Of a DNA stretch of 53,906 nucleotides, positions 36,128 to 44,459 are shown piece after piece (the first letter of the stretch is position 1; each line of letters opens with the position of its first letter). The stretch is from NCBI GenBank assembly GCA_018222865.1, contig JAAEZM010000011.1:1479-55384 (forward strand). Reading direction: 5' to 3'. Under the pieces are notes generated by a model. That model was not told where the DNA came from and searched no databases. It saw only the letters and a program-made list of their open reading frames with translations. Origin of the DNA: Alphaproteobacteria bacterium (lineage in GTDB: Bacteria; Pseudomonadota; Alphaproteobacteria; Caulobacterales; Maricaulaceae). A program made the position numbers and the translations under genes.

Positions 36128-36757
36128 CTAATCCGAGATTTTCATCGCTGGCAGCGACCATTTGAACACGATAGCGCACCCCCGCAACATCAAGGCCAGC
36201 GTCGCGGCCCCAATTGTCACCGCCTCGACCGGCCAGCCCAGCGTTACACCGCCCACATAGGCTGCGGCTCCGGCAAGTGCTGCGAGGGCATAAATGTCCT
36301 CGCGCAATACCAGCGGCACATCATTGACGATGATATCGCGGATCAGGCCTCCGAAGGCGGCGCTCATCACCCCTGTCAAAAGCGCGATCGACCAATGCGC
36401 TCCGGCTGCGAGCCCGGCTTGTGCGCCGATCACGCAAAAGACGGAAAGCCCGACGGCATCTGCCCAGTTTAGAACGATCCGCCGGGACGCCAGCGATTGC
36501 GCCCAGGGTGAGGTAAAATAGCCCAAAAGCGCACCAAAGAGCGCTATGCCGAGATAGCTCGGCTCCTCAATCCAATAGACTGGCAATTCGCCAAGCAGAA
36601 CATCACGTAACGTGCCACCGCCCATCCCGGTAACGGCACCGACAATCGCTGCACCAAAAGGGTCCAGCGATTTGCGAGCCGAAAGCATGCCGCCGGAATA
36701 GGCAAAGAACCAGATCCCGGCATAGTCGAGGACCGCAAAGAGCGCGTCGACACTCAT
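36128..36757 (-). CDS. TRIC-type cation channel / UPF0126 membrane protein
   Basis: The start at 36757 overlaps the upstream stop by 4 nt (ATGA) and gives a 209-residue protein beginning MSVDALFAVLDYAGIWFFAYSG. It has seven predicted membrane helices in two homologous halves. Each half carries the Gly-rich hinge and charged loop of the family: GMGGGTLRDVLLGELP in the first and AAFGGLIRDIIVNDVP in the second. Prokaryotic homologues of trimeric intracellular cation channels have this pattern and conduct K+ or Na+. It is the third gene of an operon with an unknown two-helix protein and a dehydrogenase. Confidence 0.9.
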   Translation of the reverse strand: MSVDALFAVLDYAGIWFFAYSGGMLSARKSLDPFGAAIVGAVTGMGGGTLRDVLLGELPVYWIEEPSYLGIALFGALLGYFTSPWAQSLASRRIVLNWADAVGLSVFCVIGAQAGLAAGAHWSIALLTGVMSAAFGGLIRDIIVNDVPLVLREDIYALAALAGAAAYVGGVTLGWPVEAVTIGAATLALMLRGCAIVFKWSLPAMKISD

Positions 36758-37281
36758 GCGTCCTGACCGGTATCCTGGGCATCCGCGTGAGTGCGGCGTG
36801 CCATTTCGAAGCGCAAGAGATCTTCCAGATCCTTTGCTCGCCAGGATGACATGAACATGATCCCGGCGACTGACGCCCAAGCGGATATGATGATGATCAG
36901 CGCACCGTAAAAACTGACCAGAGACTGACCAAACAGATCGGGGAAAAGCTCATTTGCGCCAACAAGAGTGCCAACCGGGACGGTCACCATGATCAGGGCC
37001 CAGGCGCGGAAAACATGCTCAACCCGGCGCGCATTGATTTCGGCGAAGTCCAAAAGAAACGCCACCTGCGCATCGGACAGGCCGCCCAGCAATCCCAGAC
37101 CGATTTTCCAGTGCTGCGTATCCAGCATGCGTCCGAGATTATTTTTGTGAAAGGGCACAGTAGCTCGCCGGGAAATGATCGCTGTCGCGGCCAGCGAAGA
37201 GATACTAAATGCTTCTGTCAGCCGGGACCAAACGCCCATCGCGACCCGATCGGTGAGTATATAACGCCCGCTCTCACTCAT
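36754..37281 (-). CDS. Unknown two-helix membrane protein
   Basis: I do not recognise this 175-residue protein. It has an N-terminal soluble segment (MSESGRYILTDRVAMGVWSR), a segment AFSISSLAATAIISRR, and two clear membrane helices: RAWALIMVTVPVGTLVG and YGALIIIISAWASVAGIMFMSS. The C-terminal tail is charged and faces one side (RAKDLEDLLRFEMARRTHAD). GGAGGG precedes the ATG. It overlaps the upstream dehydrogenase gene by 8 nt and the downstream channel gene by 4 nt, so all three are translated together. It might be an accessory subunit of the channel. Confidence 0.75.
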   Translation of the reverse strand: MSESGRYILTDRVAMGVWSRLTEAFSISSLAATAIISRRATVPFHKNNLGRMLDTQHWKIGLGLLGGLSDAQVAFLLDFAEINARRVEHVFRAWALIMVTVPVGTLVGANELFPDLFGQSLVSFYGALIIIISAWASVAGIMFMSSWRAKDLEDLLRFEMARRTHADAQDTGQDA

Positions 37282-38140
37282 CGCCGCCCTCCAGCCGAGC
37301 GATCAGGCTCGACGTGTCCCATCGGTTGCCACCCATATCCTGAACATCACCGTAAAACTGATCGACCAGCGCCGTCACCGGGAGCTTTGCTCCATTGCGA
37401 CGCGCTTCATCGAGGGTGATGCGGAGGTCCTTACGCATCCAATCGATCGCAAAACCATAGTCGAACTTGCCTGCGACCATGGTCTCCCAGCGATTTTCCA
37501 TCTGCCAGGATTGGGCCGCGCCTTTTGAGATCGCACCTATCACCAATTCCGGATCGAGACCGGATCGCTTTGCGAAATGCAGGCCTTCAGACAGGCCCTG
37601 AACAATCCCCGCGATACAGATCTGATTGACCATTTTCGCCAGCTGACCGGCTCCTGCGGGACCGATAAGCGACATCGCCTTGGCATAGGCCTGCATAACC
37701 GGTGCAACCTGATCGAAGGTATCGGCTTCACCGCCGCACATAATGGTCAGCTGCCCGTTCTCTGCGCCGGCCTGGCCACCAGACACGGGTCCGTCGATAA
37801 AACCGATGCCGGCATCGCGGGCATCTTGATCGAGCTCGCGCGCGAGTTCAGCTGATGCCGTGGTGTGATCGACAAACACCGCACCCGGCTTCATGGCAGG
37901 AATGGCTTTTTCAGCGACCGATCGCACATCTGGATCATCACCAAGACAGGCGAAAACAAAATCAGCATTTGTAACGGCGTCTTCAATAGTTTCAGCCGAG
38001 CGGCCACCATGTTCACCCGCCCATGATACCGCCTTGGAAGCTGTTCGATTCCAAACACTGACGTCATGTCCCGCTGACCTCAAATGGCCCGCCATCGGAT
38101 AGCCCATAACGCCAAGGCCCAAAAACGCGCATAAAGCCAT
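37274..38140 (-). CDS. 3-hydroxyisobutyrate dehydrogenase-family oxidoreductase
   Basis: The 288-residue protein is a beta-hydroxyacid dehydrogenase with the Rossmann motif CAFLGLGVMGYPMAGHL, FIDGPVSGGQAGAENGQLTIMCGG and GAGQLAKMVNQICIAG with the catalytic lysine. A basic residue follows the second strand (WNRTASK), which suggests NADP(H). It is a paralogue of mmsB but lies in a different operon, so a substrate such as tartronate semialdehyde or succinic semialdehyde is equally possible. GAGG lies 5 nt before the ATG. Confidence 0.87.
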   Translation of the reverse strand: MALCAFLGLGVMGYPMAGHLRSAGHDVSVWNRTASKAVSWAGEHGGRSAETIEDAVTNADFVFACLGDDPDVRSVAEKAIPAMKPGAVFVDHTTASAELARELDQDARDAGIGFIDGPVSGGQAGAENGQLTIMCGGEADTFDQVAPVMQAYAKAMSLIGPAGAGQLAKMVNQICIAGIVQGLSEGLHFAKRSGLDPELVIGAISKGAAQSWQMENRWETMVAGKFDYGFAIDWMRKDLRITLDEARRNGAKLPVTALVDQFYGDVQDMGGNRWDTSSLIARLEGGDE

Positions 38141-38307
38141 AACAACCTCGCAATCCGCCTACCTCTTGCTAGTCTGCGCCGCACGGCGGAGCAAGATGTC
38201 ATGATCTGAGGAAAGCGAACGGGTGGTGTGGACGTGCGCATTATTCCACGCACAGCAAATGACCTCGTGCCGCAGCTTACAGCCGAGAAAAAGCCGAGAA
38301 GACCTGA

Positions 38308-38772
38308 CTAAGACGGCTCACCGTAACGTCCACGATAAAAGACGAGAGAGGGTTCATCCCTGACCGTGTCAAACTGCACGACCTCGCCCAAAATGATGTC
38401 GTGATCACCCCCAGGAAAGACCGCGGAGCGTTTGCACAGGAGGTAGGCGGCCGTATCCAGAACCCGCGGAACCGCGTCATCGCTCAGTGGAATTTCGCAG
38501 GCCGTCAAGTCTGCATTGAGCGCGCATGCATGCGCCAAATTAGACTGATCTCGTGCCAGAATATTGATGGCGTACTCCTCGACTTTCTCAAACAATTCAT
38601 AGCGTTCGCGCTCTCGCTCAATGGACCACAGCACCAATGGCGGGTCTAAAGACACGGAGGCGAAAGAATTGATTGTGACGCCGACAGGTCGCCCATCAAC
38701 CCGCGCCGTTACGATGGCGACTCCGGTCGGATAGCGGCCGAGCACGTCTCTGAAATCACGGCTTTTGTTCAC
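38308..38772 (-). CDS. Flavin reductase-family protein
   Basis: The 154-residue protein has the FMN-binding split-barrel of flavin reductases that feed reduced flavin to two-component monooxygenases. Visible are the N-terminal FRDVLGRYPTGVAIVTARV, the flavin-contact segment GVTINSFASVSLDPPLVLWS, and the C-terminal GGDHDIILGEVVQF. It stands alone on the minus strand between the dehydrogenase operon and motB; no partner oxygenase is adjacent. Confidence 0.9.
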   Translation of the reverse strand: MNKSRDFRDVLGRYPTGVAIVTARVDGRPVGVTINSFASVSLDPPLVLWSIERERERYELFEKVEEYAINILARDQSNLAHACALNADLTACEIPLSDDAVPRVLDTAAYLLCKRSAVFPGGDHDIILGEVVQFDTVRDEPSLVFYRGRYGEPS

Positions 38773-38859
38773 GAAATCGCTCCTAAAGGCATGCGGGAAA
38801 CCTGGCCTTAACTGTAATCGTCTACTCCAAGGTCAAGAGTTCGAACAAGGTGGGATCAC

Positions 38860-39777
38860 ATGGCTACGAATGATCAACCGATCATTATCAAGAAAGTCGT
38901 CAAGGGCGGCGGGCACGGCCACCATGGCGGAGCCTGGAAAGTGGCCTATGCCGACTTCGTGACGGCAATGATGGCCTTCTTCCTTCTGATGTGGCTCATC
39001 AACACCACCACGCCTGAACAAAAACGTGGCATCGCCGACTATTTCGCACCTGCCTCGGTCTCGCCTGCTAACTCCGGTTCGGGCGCTCCATTGGCCGGCA
39101 CCTCACCGGGCGATGATGGCGTTCAAGGTTCCGGCGATAGTTCTCAGCGCCAACGTCTCGCCCCCTCCGCGCCGCAGGACAATGACCGCAATGAACAACA
39201 AACGCCGGAAGCCTCGCCGGCTAATGATGGCGAGCCTGCGATCTCTTCCGATGCTATTATGGCGGCTCAGCAACGCCGTGCCGAAGCCCAGCTTTACAGC
39301 GCAGAGATGTCGCTTAGACAGGCTATGCAGGAAATGCCTGAGCTCGCCGAGCTGTCAAACCATGTCATTATGGACGTAACGCCCGAAGGTCTGCGCATTC
39401 AGCTTGTCGATCAAGAAGGCCGCCCAATGTTCGACCCTGGTTCCGTCGAGCCCAATGAGCGCGCCGTGACCTTGCTTCGTGCAGTCGCCGCGATCGCAGA
39501 ACGTCTGCCAAACCGTTTATCCATCGCAGGACATACGGATAGCGGCCCGACCACTATTGGTGAATATACGAATTGGGAGCTGTCCTCGGATCGCGCAAAC
39601 GCCGCGCGTGCTGTGCTTCAGTCTGAAGGCATCACCAATGACCGCATCTATGAGGTGCGCGGTAAGGCAGGCTCTGAGCCTCTCTATCCTGATGATCCGT
39701 ATATGGCTGGAAATCGCCGCATATCGATTACTTTGCTGAGAGAAGCGCCGGTTCTACCGTCTAATCACCGCCTCTAG
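38860..39777 (+). CDS. motB: Flagellar motor stator protein MotB
   Basis: MotB anchors the stator to peptidoglycan and carries the proton-binding aspartate. The 305-residue protein has a basic N-terminus (KKVVKGGGHGHHGG) and one membrane helix with Asp32 in VAYADFVTAMMAFFLLMWL, the exact expected position. A long Pro/Ser/Gln-rich linker (about 70-135) is followed by an OmpA-like domain (IAGHTDSGP, ELSSDRANAARAVL). No motA is adjacent, as in Caulobacter, where motA and motB are separate. The cell is therefore expected to swim. Confidence 0.96.
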   Translation: MATNDQPIIIKKVVKGGGHGHHGGAWKVAYADFVTAMMAFFLLMWLINTTTPEQKRGIADYFAPASVSPANSGSGAPLAGTSPGDDGVQGSGDSSQRQRLAPSAPQDNDRNEQQTPEASPANDGEPAISSDAIMAAQQRRAEAQLYSAEMSLRQAMQEMPELAELSNHVIMDVTPEGLRIQLVDQEGRPMFDPGSVEPNERAVTLLRAVAAIAERLPNRLSIAGHTDSGPTTIGEYTNWELSSDRANAARAVLQSEGITNDRIYEVRGKAGSEPLYPDDPYMAGNRRISITLLREAPVLPSNHRL

Positions 39778-39882
39778 ATCTTGTTGCAAACTGCATAAAA
39801 AACATTTGCCGCTTCGCAAGCCTCTGTCGCGCATGCTAGCCTATCGGCTTGGTCAAACAGATCAGGTCTTCCAAAAAACTTC

Positions 39883-41718
39883 ATGCTCGAACAGGCGTCT
39901 GTAGATAATTGGCAGATGTGGACGGTCCTCGCAGGGGTCGCCATTGCAATTCTTTTTTATTGCTGGGACCGGTTCCAGATTGAGGTTGTTTCTGCCTCGA
40001 TTGTTGGAGGCGTGCTTTTATTCTTCCAGCTTTTTCCCCTGGCTGCCGACAATCCGACCGCAACACAAATACTCTCCGGTTTTGCAAACCCCGCCCTGAT
40101 CACCATCCTGGCCTTGTTGATCGTTGGACAAGGCATTTTTCAAACGGGGGCGATGGATGGGCCTACGCGTTTTCTGCTGAGCTCATATGACCAACACCCA
40201 CGTTCCACCCTCCTGGCGATCTTTGGTTTTGTCTTCACCGTAAGCGCCTTCATAAACAACACGCCTGTTGTCGTGATGTTTGTTCCAATTTTGGCAGCGA
40301 TCGCCAAGAGAATGGAGACCAGCCCGTCAAAGCTCATGATTCCTCTGAGCTATGTCTGCATCCTCGCGGGGATGACGACCTTGATCGGCTCATCGACCAA
40401 CCTGCTTGTTGCCGATAGCCTGTTTACGCAGACCGGTACAGAACTTGCTTTCTTCGCACCGACTGGACCGGGGTTATTCCTGGCAGCCGTTGGCCTTGTC
40501 TATGTGCTCTTCATTCTCCCGAACTTCTTGCCAGAACGCGACTCTATGGAAGACGCGCTGAAGGGCGGAGATGGGCGTCAGTATATCGCTCAGCTTGAGG
40601 TCACATCCGATCACCCTTTAGCCGGCAAACAACCCGTAGCAGGCATGTTCCCCGATCTTCCGGATATGACGGTCCGCATGATCCAGCGCGGAGAACATGC
40701 GCTTCTTCCACCATTTTCCGACATTACCTTGCGGTCCGGCGACCTCGTGATTGTCGCCTCGACGCGCCAGAAGCTTCAGGATCTTCTCGCCAAGAATCCG
40801 AACTACATGCGCGGCCTTCTTGAGGCAGGCTCGGAAGAAGATACCCCTGAAAAAGGGGATGGCCTGGCCATTACCGAGGCTGTGGTCGCGCCGGGCTCGC
40901 GCCTTACCGGCAGAACAATTGCGAATATCGGCTTTCGTCACACGACGGGATGTGTCGTCCTTGGTGTTCAAAGACGTTCAAGAATGATCCGCTCGCGCAT
41001 GGGCGAGATCCGTCTAGAAGCGGGCGATACTCTGCTCCTTTTTGGTTCCTCCAGTGCGATGAAACGTTTGCGGGCCGATCGCGATCTTCTGCTGCTGGAG
41101 TGGTCCACCACGGCCATCGCCGATCCGCGCAAGACCAGCGCCGCAAGGCTTATCTTTGGTGGCGTCGTCCTGGCCGCAGCATCCGGTGTCGTCCCGATTG
41201 TTGTAGCCTCTTTTATTGGCGCATTGGGCATGCTGGCCTCCGGCTGCTTGAACTCTAGACAGGCCGCTCGCGCTTTCGATATGCGGGTCTATCTTTTAAT
41301 CGGCTCTGCTTTCTCATTGGGGACCGCACTGCAAAGCACCGGTGGTGCTGATTTGCTGGCGAGCTCGGTGGTTTCGGTTTTCGCACCATTCGGTCCCGTC
41401 GTTCTCATGTCCGCCATGTTCTTGCTTATCGCGGCCTTGACCAATGTTCTTTCCAATAGCGCGACCGCCATTCTCTTCACGCCCATCGCTGTTGGAGCAG
41501 CCGAACAGCTTGGTGCCGACCCGACCGTTTTTGCGCTTACTGTTCTATTCGCTGCGAATACGAGTTTCGCGACGCCGATCGGTTATCAAACTAATCTTTT
41601 GGTGATGGGCCCCGGACACTACAGGTTTGGCGATTATCTTCGCGCAGGAACACCGCTCGCTCTGCTTACATGGCTCGCCTATACGGCCTATATTGCCTTC
41701 ATGTACGGCTTCATGTGA
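39883..41718 (+). CDS. SLC13/DASS-type anion transporter with TrkA-C domains
   Basis: The 611-residue protein has hydrophobic transport halves at both ends (about 1-215 and 410-611) and a soluble middle. The repeats FINNTPVVVMFVPIL and IGSSTNLLVAD in the first half, and LTNVLSNSATAILFTPI with ANTSFATPIGYQTNLLVMG in the second, are typical of the DASS family. Two TrkA-C (RCK_C) domains lie between (about 240-300 and 325-385), each ending in DLVIVAS or DTLLLFGS. Family members carry sulfate, dicarboxylates or other anions with Na+. The substrate is not readable. No clear ribosome-binding site precedes the ATG. Confidence 0.88.
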   Translation: MLEQASVDNWQMWTVLAGVAIAILFYCWDRFQIEVVSASIVGGVLLFFQLFPLAADNPTATQILSGFANPALITILALLIVGQGIFQTGAMDGPTRFLLSSYDQHPRSTLLAIFGFVFTVSAFINNTPVVVMFVPILAAIAKRMETSPSKLMIPLSYVCILAGMTTLIGSSTNLLVADSLFTQTGTELAFFAPTGPGLFLAAVGLVYVLFILPNFLPERDSMEDALKGGDGRQYIAQLEVTSDHPLAGKQPVAGMFPDLPDMTVRMIQRGEHALLPPFSDITLRSGDLVIVASTRQKLQDLLAKNPNYMRGLLEAGSEEDTPEKGDGLAITEAVVAPGSRLTGRTIANIGFRHTTGCVVLGVQRRSRMIRSRMGEIRLEAGDTLLLFGSSSAMKRLRADRDLLLLEWSTTAIADPRKTSAARLIFGGVVLAAASGVVPIVVASFIGALGMLASGCLNSRQAARAFDMRVYLLIGSAFSLGTALQSTGGADLLASSVVSVFAPFGPVVLMSAMFLLIAALTNVLSNSATAILFTPIAVGAAEQLGADPTVFALTVLFAANTSFATPIGYQTNLLVMGPGHYRFGDYLRAGTPLALLTWLAYTAYIAFMYGFM

Positions 41719-41755
41719 GGATGAAGCCTGCACTTAGCCGAATGCCTGAGCCCTT

Positions 41756-42508
41756 GTGACCCACCCGTTTTCAACCCGACAGATCCCCTTCTTTCTCACG
41801 GCGTCCTCGCCCTGCCCCTATCTGCCGGATCAGTGGGAGCGGAAAGTGTTTACACGGATCGATCCTGGCGAAGGCCCAGCGCTCAATGACGCCCTCACCC
41901 ATGCGGGTTTCCGGCGCAGCCAATCCGTTCTCTATCGCCCTGCATGCGAGGCATGCGATGCCTGCAAATCCGTCCGAGTCGACAGCAGTGATTTCGACTG
42001 GAAACGGCGGTGGCGAAAGATCCTGAAGCGCAATAGCGATCTAACGCTTTCCACCGACAATAACATCGCAACGGCAGAGCAGTATCAGCTCCTTTCGCGG
42101 TATCTCGATAGTCGCCATTCAGACGGTGATATGGTCGGAATGAGTTTCGGTGAATATGTCCTCATGGTCGAAGAAGGCGCCCAGAGAACCCACGTCGCCG
42201 AATATCGGAACGCCGATGGCAAGCTCATCGCCGCAGCACTGACGGACGTCCTCAAGGATGGTCTCTCACTAATCTACAGCTATTTTGACCCCGATGCCTC
42301 CTCACGCAGTCTGGGGGCCTTCATGATTCTCGACGCGATCCGTCAGGCCGAGCGCGCGGGATTACCCTTTGTCTACTTGGGCTATTGGGTCGGAGGGAGC
42401 CGGAAGATGGCCTACAAAGCCGATTTCCAACCCCTGCAAGTCCTAACACCGGCTGGCTGGACACCGCATTCGGCACTGGAATTGGACGCCGGTGACAGCT
42501 TAGGTTAA
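41756..42508 (+). CDS. bpt: Aspartate/glutamate leucyltransferase Bpt
   Basis: Bpt transfers leucine from Leu-tRNA to proteins with N-terminal Asp or Glu, marking them for ClpS/ClpAP degradation. The 250-residue protein contains PCPYLPDQWERKVFT, the cysteine cluster RPACEACDACKSVRVD and YLGYWVGGSRKMAYKADFQPL, the family signature. GTG at 41756 is the only suitable start. It lies 37 nt after the SLC13 gene and 40 nt before the TRAP transporter genes. Confidence 0.94.
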   Translation: MTHPFSTRQIPFFLTASSPCPYLPDQWERKVFTRIDPGEGPALNDALTHAGFRRSQSVLYRPACEACDACKSVRVDSSDFDWKRRWRKILKRNSDLTLSTDNNIATAEQYQLLSRYLDSRHSDGDMVGMSFGEYVLMVEEGAQRTHVAEYRNADGKLIAAALTDVLKDGLSLIYSYFDPDASSRSLGAFMILDAIRQAERAGLPFVYLGYWVGGSRKMAYKADFQPLQVLTPAGWTPHSALELDAGDSLG

Positions 42509-42548
42509 GCCCAGATTTCAAGCGCTCAGGTCTTTAGGGGAGAAGGTC

Positions 42549-43673
42549 ATGGATAGACGCACATTTTTGAGCGGCGGCGCCATCGCGGCTGCAACAGTTG
42601 CCACGGCCTGCGGCGAGACAGGCGTACAATCCGGTGAAGGCAGCGTTGCGGCTCCTGCGGTCAATCGCGGAGTACGCCGTTTGCGCATGGTCACCACCTG
42701 GCCCGCAAACTTCCCGGGCCTGGGCACGGCCGCAAATAATGTGGCGGAATACATAAACCAGGCGTCTGATGGCACTCTGGAAGTCCGGGTCTATGCCGCT
42801 GGAGAGATTGTCAGCGCGTTTGAAGCCTTTGATGCCGTCGCTGAAGGCACAGCGGACATGTATCACGGCGCTGAATACTACTGGCAGGGCAAATCGCCTG
42901 CTTTCAATTTCTTCACCGCTGTTCCACTCGGCATGACAGCAACCGAGATCATGGGATGGGTCGAGGAAGGTGAAGGTCAGGCGTTGTGGGATGAACTGTC
43001 CGGACAGTTCAATATCAAACCCTTCCAGGCGGGTAATTCTGGTCACCAGATGGGCGGATGGTTCAAACGCGAAATCAACTCGCTTGAGGACTTCCGCGGC
43101 CTGAGAATGCGTATTCCAGGCCTCGGCGGTAATGTTCTGCGCGAGCTTGGCGGTGCTGCTGTGACCCTCTCCGGCGGCGAAATCTATCCGGCATTGCAGT
43201 CCGGTGCGATCGACGCGACCGAATGGGTCGGCCCTTGGAATGACCTCGCATTCGGCTTCTATCGCGAAGCGCCTTTCTATTACGGTCCTGGTTTTCATGA
43301 GCCGGGCTCATGTCTTGGTGTGGGGATGAATCTCGGGGTCTGGAATTCGCTAGACAGCGATCATCAAGCCATCGTCCAGGCCGCATGCCGGGCCGCAAAC
43401 AATGTCTCGCTTGCCCAGTTTACATACCAGAATGCGATCGCGCTTCGTGTGCTGGTAGAAGACCACGGCGTCCAGCTACGCAGCTTTGATGATGAGATCT
43501 GGACGCGGATTGGTGAGATCTCCGAGCAAGTCGTTTCCGATATGGGTAATCAGGATGAGCTGACACGGCGGGTCTATGAGAGCTATATGACCGCCCGCAA
43601 CTCCATGCGCAGCTGGGGCCGCATTTCCGAAATGCCTTACATGATGCAGCGCGAACGCGTACTGCCTGGCTGA
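42549..43673 (+). CDS. TRAP transporter substrate-binding protein, TakP type
   Basis: This 374-residue periplasmic receptor captures substrate for the membrane subunits that follow. It starts with a twin-arginine-like leader (DRRTFLSGG) ending TAC, so it may also be lipidated at Cys21. The mature part has the run EEGEGQALWDELSGQFNIKPF, then GGWFKREINSLEDFRGLRMRIPGLGG with the carboxylate-binding Arg, and IDATEWVGPWNDLAFG. These resemble TakP and related lactate or 2-oxo acid receptors, so a monocarboxylate with a hydroxyl or keto group is the likely ligand. Confidence 0.93.
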   Translation: MDRRTFLSGGAIAAATVATACGETGVQSGEGSVAAPAVNRGVRRLRMVTTWPANFPGLGTAANNVAEYINQASDGTLEVRVYAAGEIVSAFEAFDAVAEGTADMYHGAEYYWQGKSPAFNFFTAVPLGMTATEIMGWVEEGEGQALWDELSGQFNIKPFQAGNSGHQMGGWFKREINSLEDFRGLRMRIPGLGGNVLRELGGAAVTLSGGEIYPALQSGAIDATEWVGPWNDLAFGFYREAPFYYGPGFHEPGSCLGVGMNLGVWNSLDSDHQAIVQAACRAANNVSLAQFTYQNAIALRVLVEDHGVQLRSFDDEIWTRIGEISEQVVSDMGNQDELTRRVYESYMTARNSMRSWGRISEMPYMMQRERVLPG

Positions 43674-43675
43674 TC

Positions 43676-44458
43676 ATGCGCCAAGGTGACCGTTTCCTCC
43701 TTGTTCTCATTGGACTGAGCATCGCTATCAGTCTTGCTGACTTGCTGTCTGCAGGCAGCGTAGTCACCTGGTTGCAGGGTCATTTGCCTGGCTTAGCGCA
43801 GATAACCGGCAGCGTTTTGGTCAACATTGGCCGCTTAGCCTGGTGGCTGATCTTGATCCCGCTGGGATTAGCGATCGCTGGACGCTTTATCGCTTTGCCG
43901 ACAGCGGTACATGAGATCAATGCCCGCTTCATACGCGCCATTGAGGCAGTAACGGGAATGTTTGGGGGCGCCGCGCGGTGGTTTGCCCTTGGTCTTGTCA
44001 TCGCCACAGCCGTAATTGTCATTCAGCGTTATGTCTTCGGTTATGCGTCGACCAAGCTGCAAGAGAGCGTCATCTATATGCACGCTCTTCTATTCTTACT
44101 TGCTTCTGCATCCACACTGATGGCAGACGGCCATGTCCGCGTGGATGTGTTCTTCACGCAGGCGAGTGCTCGCGGCAAGGCCTGGATTGATCTGGCCGGC
44201 ACATATTTGGCCCTCATCCCGATGAGCGTGCTTATCCTCTGGTCCTCAACGGGATATATGGCCTCAACCTGGCGCATTCTCGAGCGTTCGCGAGAGAGCG
44301 ACGGCTTGCCATTTGTCTTCCTTCTGAAAACAGCCATCCCGCTCTTCGCGATATTGATGATCCTTCAAGGACTTTCCATGGCCTCACGTGCGGCGCTAAC
44401 GCTCGCGGGACAATCCGAACCCGAAAAGCCGCGCTCGCTCGCCGAGGGAGAGGTCTAG
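43676..44458 (+). CDS. TRAP transporter small permease subunit (DctQ)
   Basis: The 260-residue membrane protein starts 2 nt after the receptor stop. It has an extra pair of helices at the N-terminus before the standard four-helix DctQ core, as TakP-type systems often do. Recognisable are QRYVFGYASTKLQESVIYMHALLFLLASASTLMADGHVRVDVFF, the DctQ signature region, and the closing KTAIPLFAILMILQGLSMASRA. It pairs with the large permease that follows. Confidence 0.93.
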   Translation: MRQGDRFLLVLIGLSIAISLADLLSAGSVVTWLQGHLPGLAQITGSVLVNIGRLAWWLILIPLGLAIAGRFIALPTAVHEINARFIRAIEAVTGMFGGAARWFALGLVIATAVIVIQRYVFGYASTKLQESVIYMHALLFLLASASTLMADGHVRVDVFFTQASARGKAWIDLAGTYLALIPMSVLILWSSTGYMASTWRILERSRESDGLPFVFLLKTAIPLFAILMILQGLSMASRAALTLAGQSEPEKPRSLAEGEV

Positions 44459-44459
44459 C

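Noticed and set aside
42534-43298. A 254-codon open frame on the minus strand
   Set aside because: Antisense to the TRAP receptor gene, which has full family motifs.
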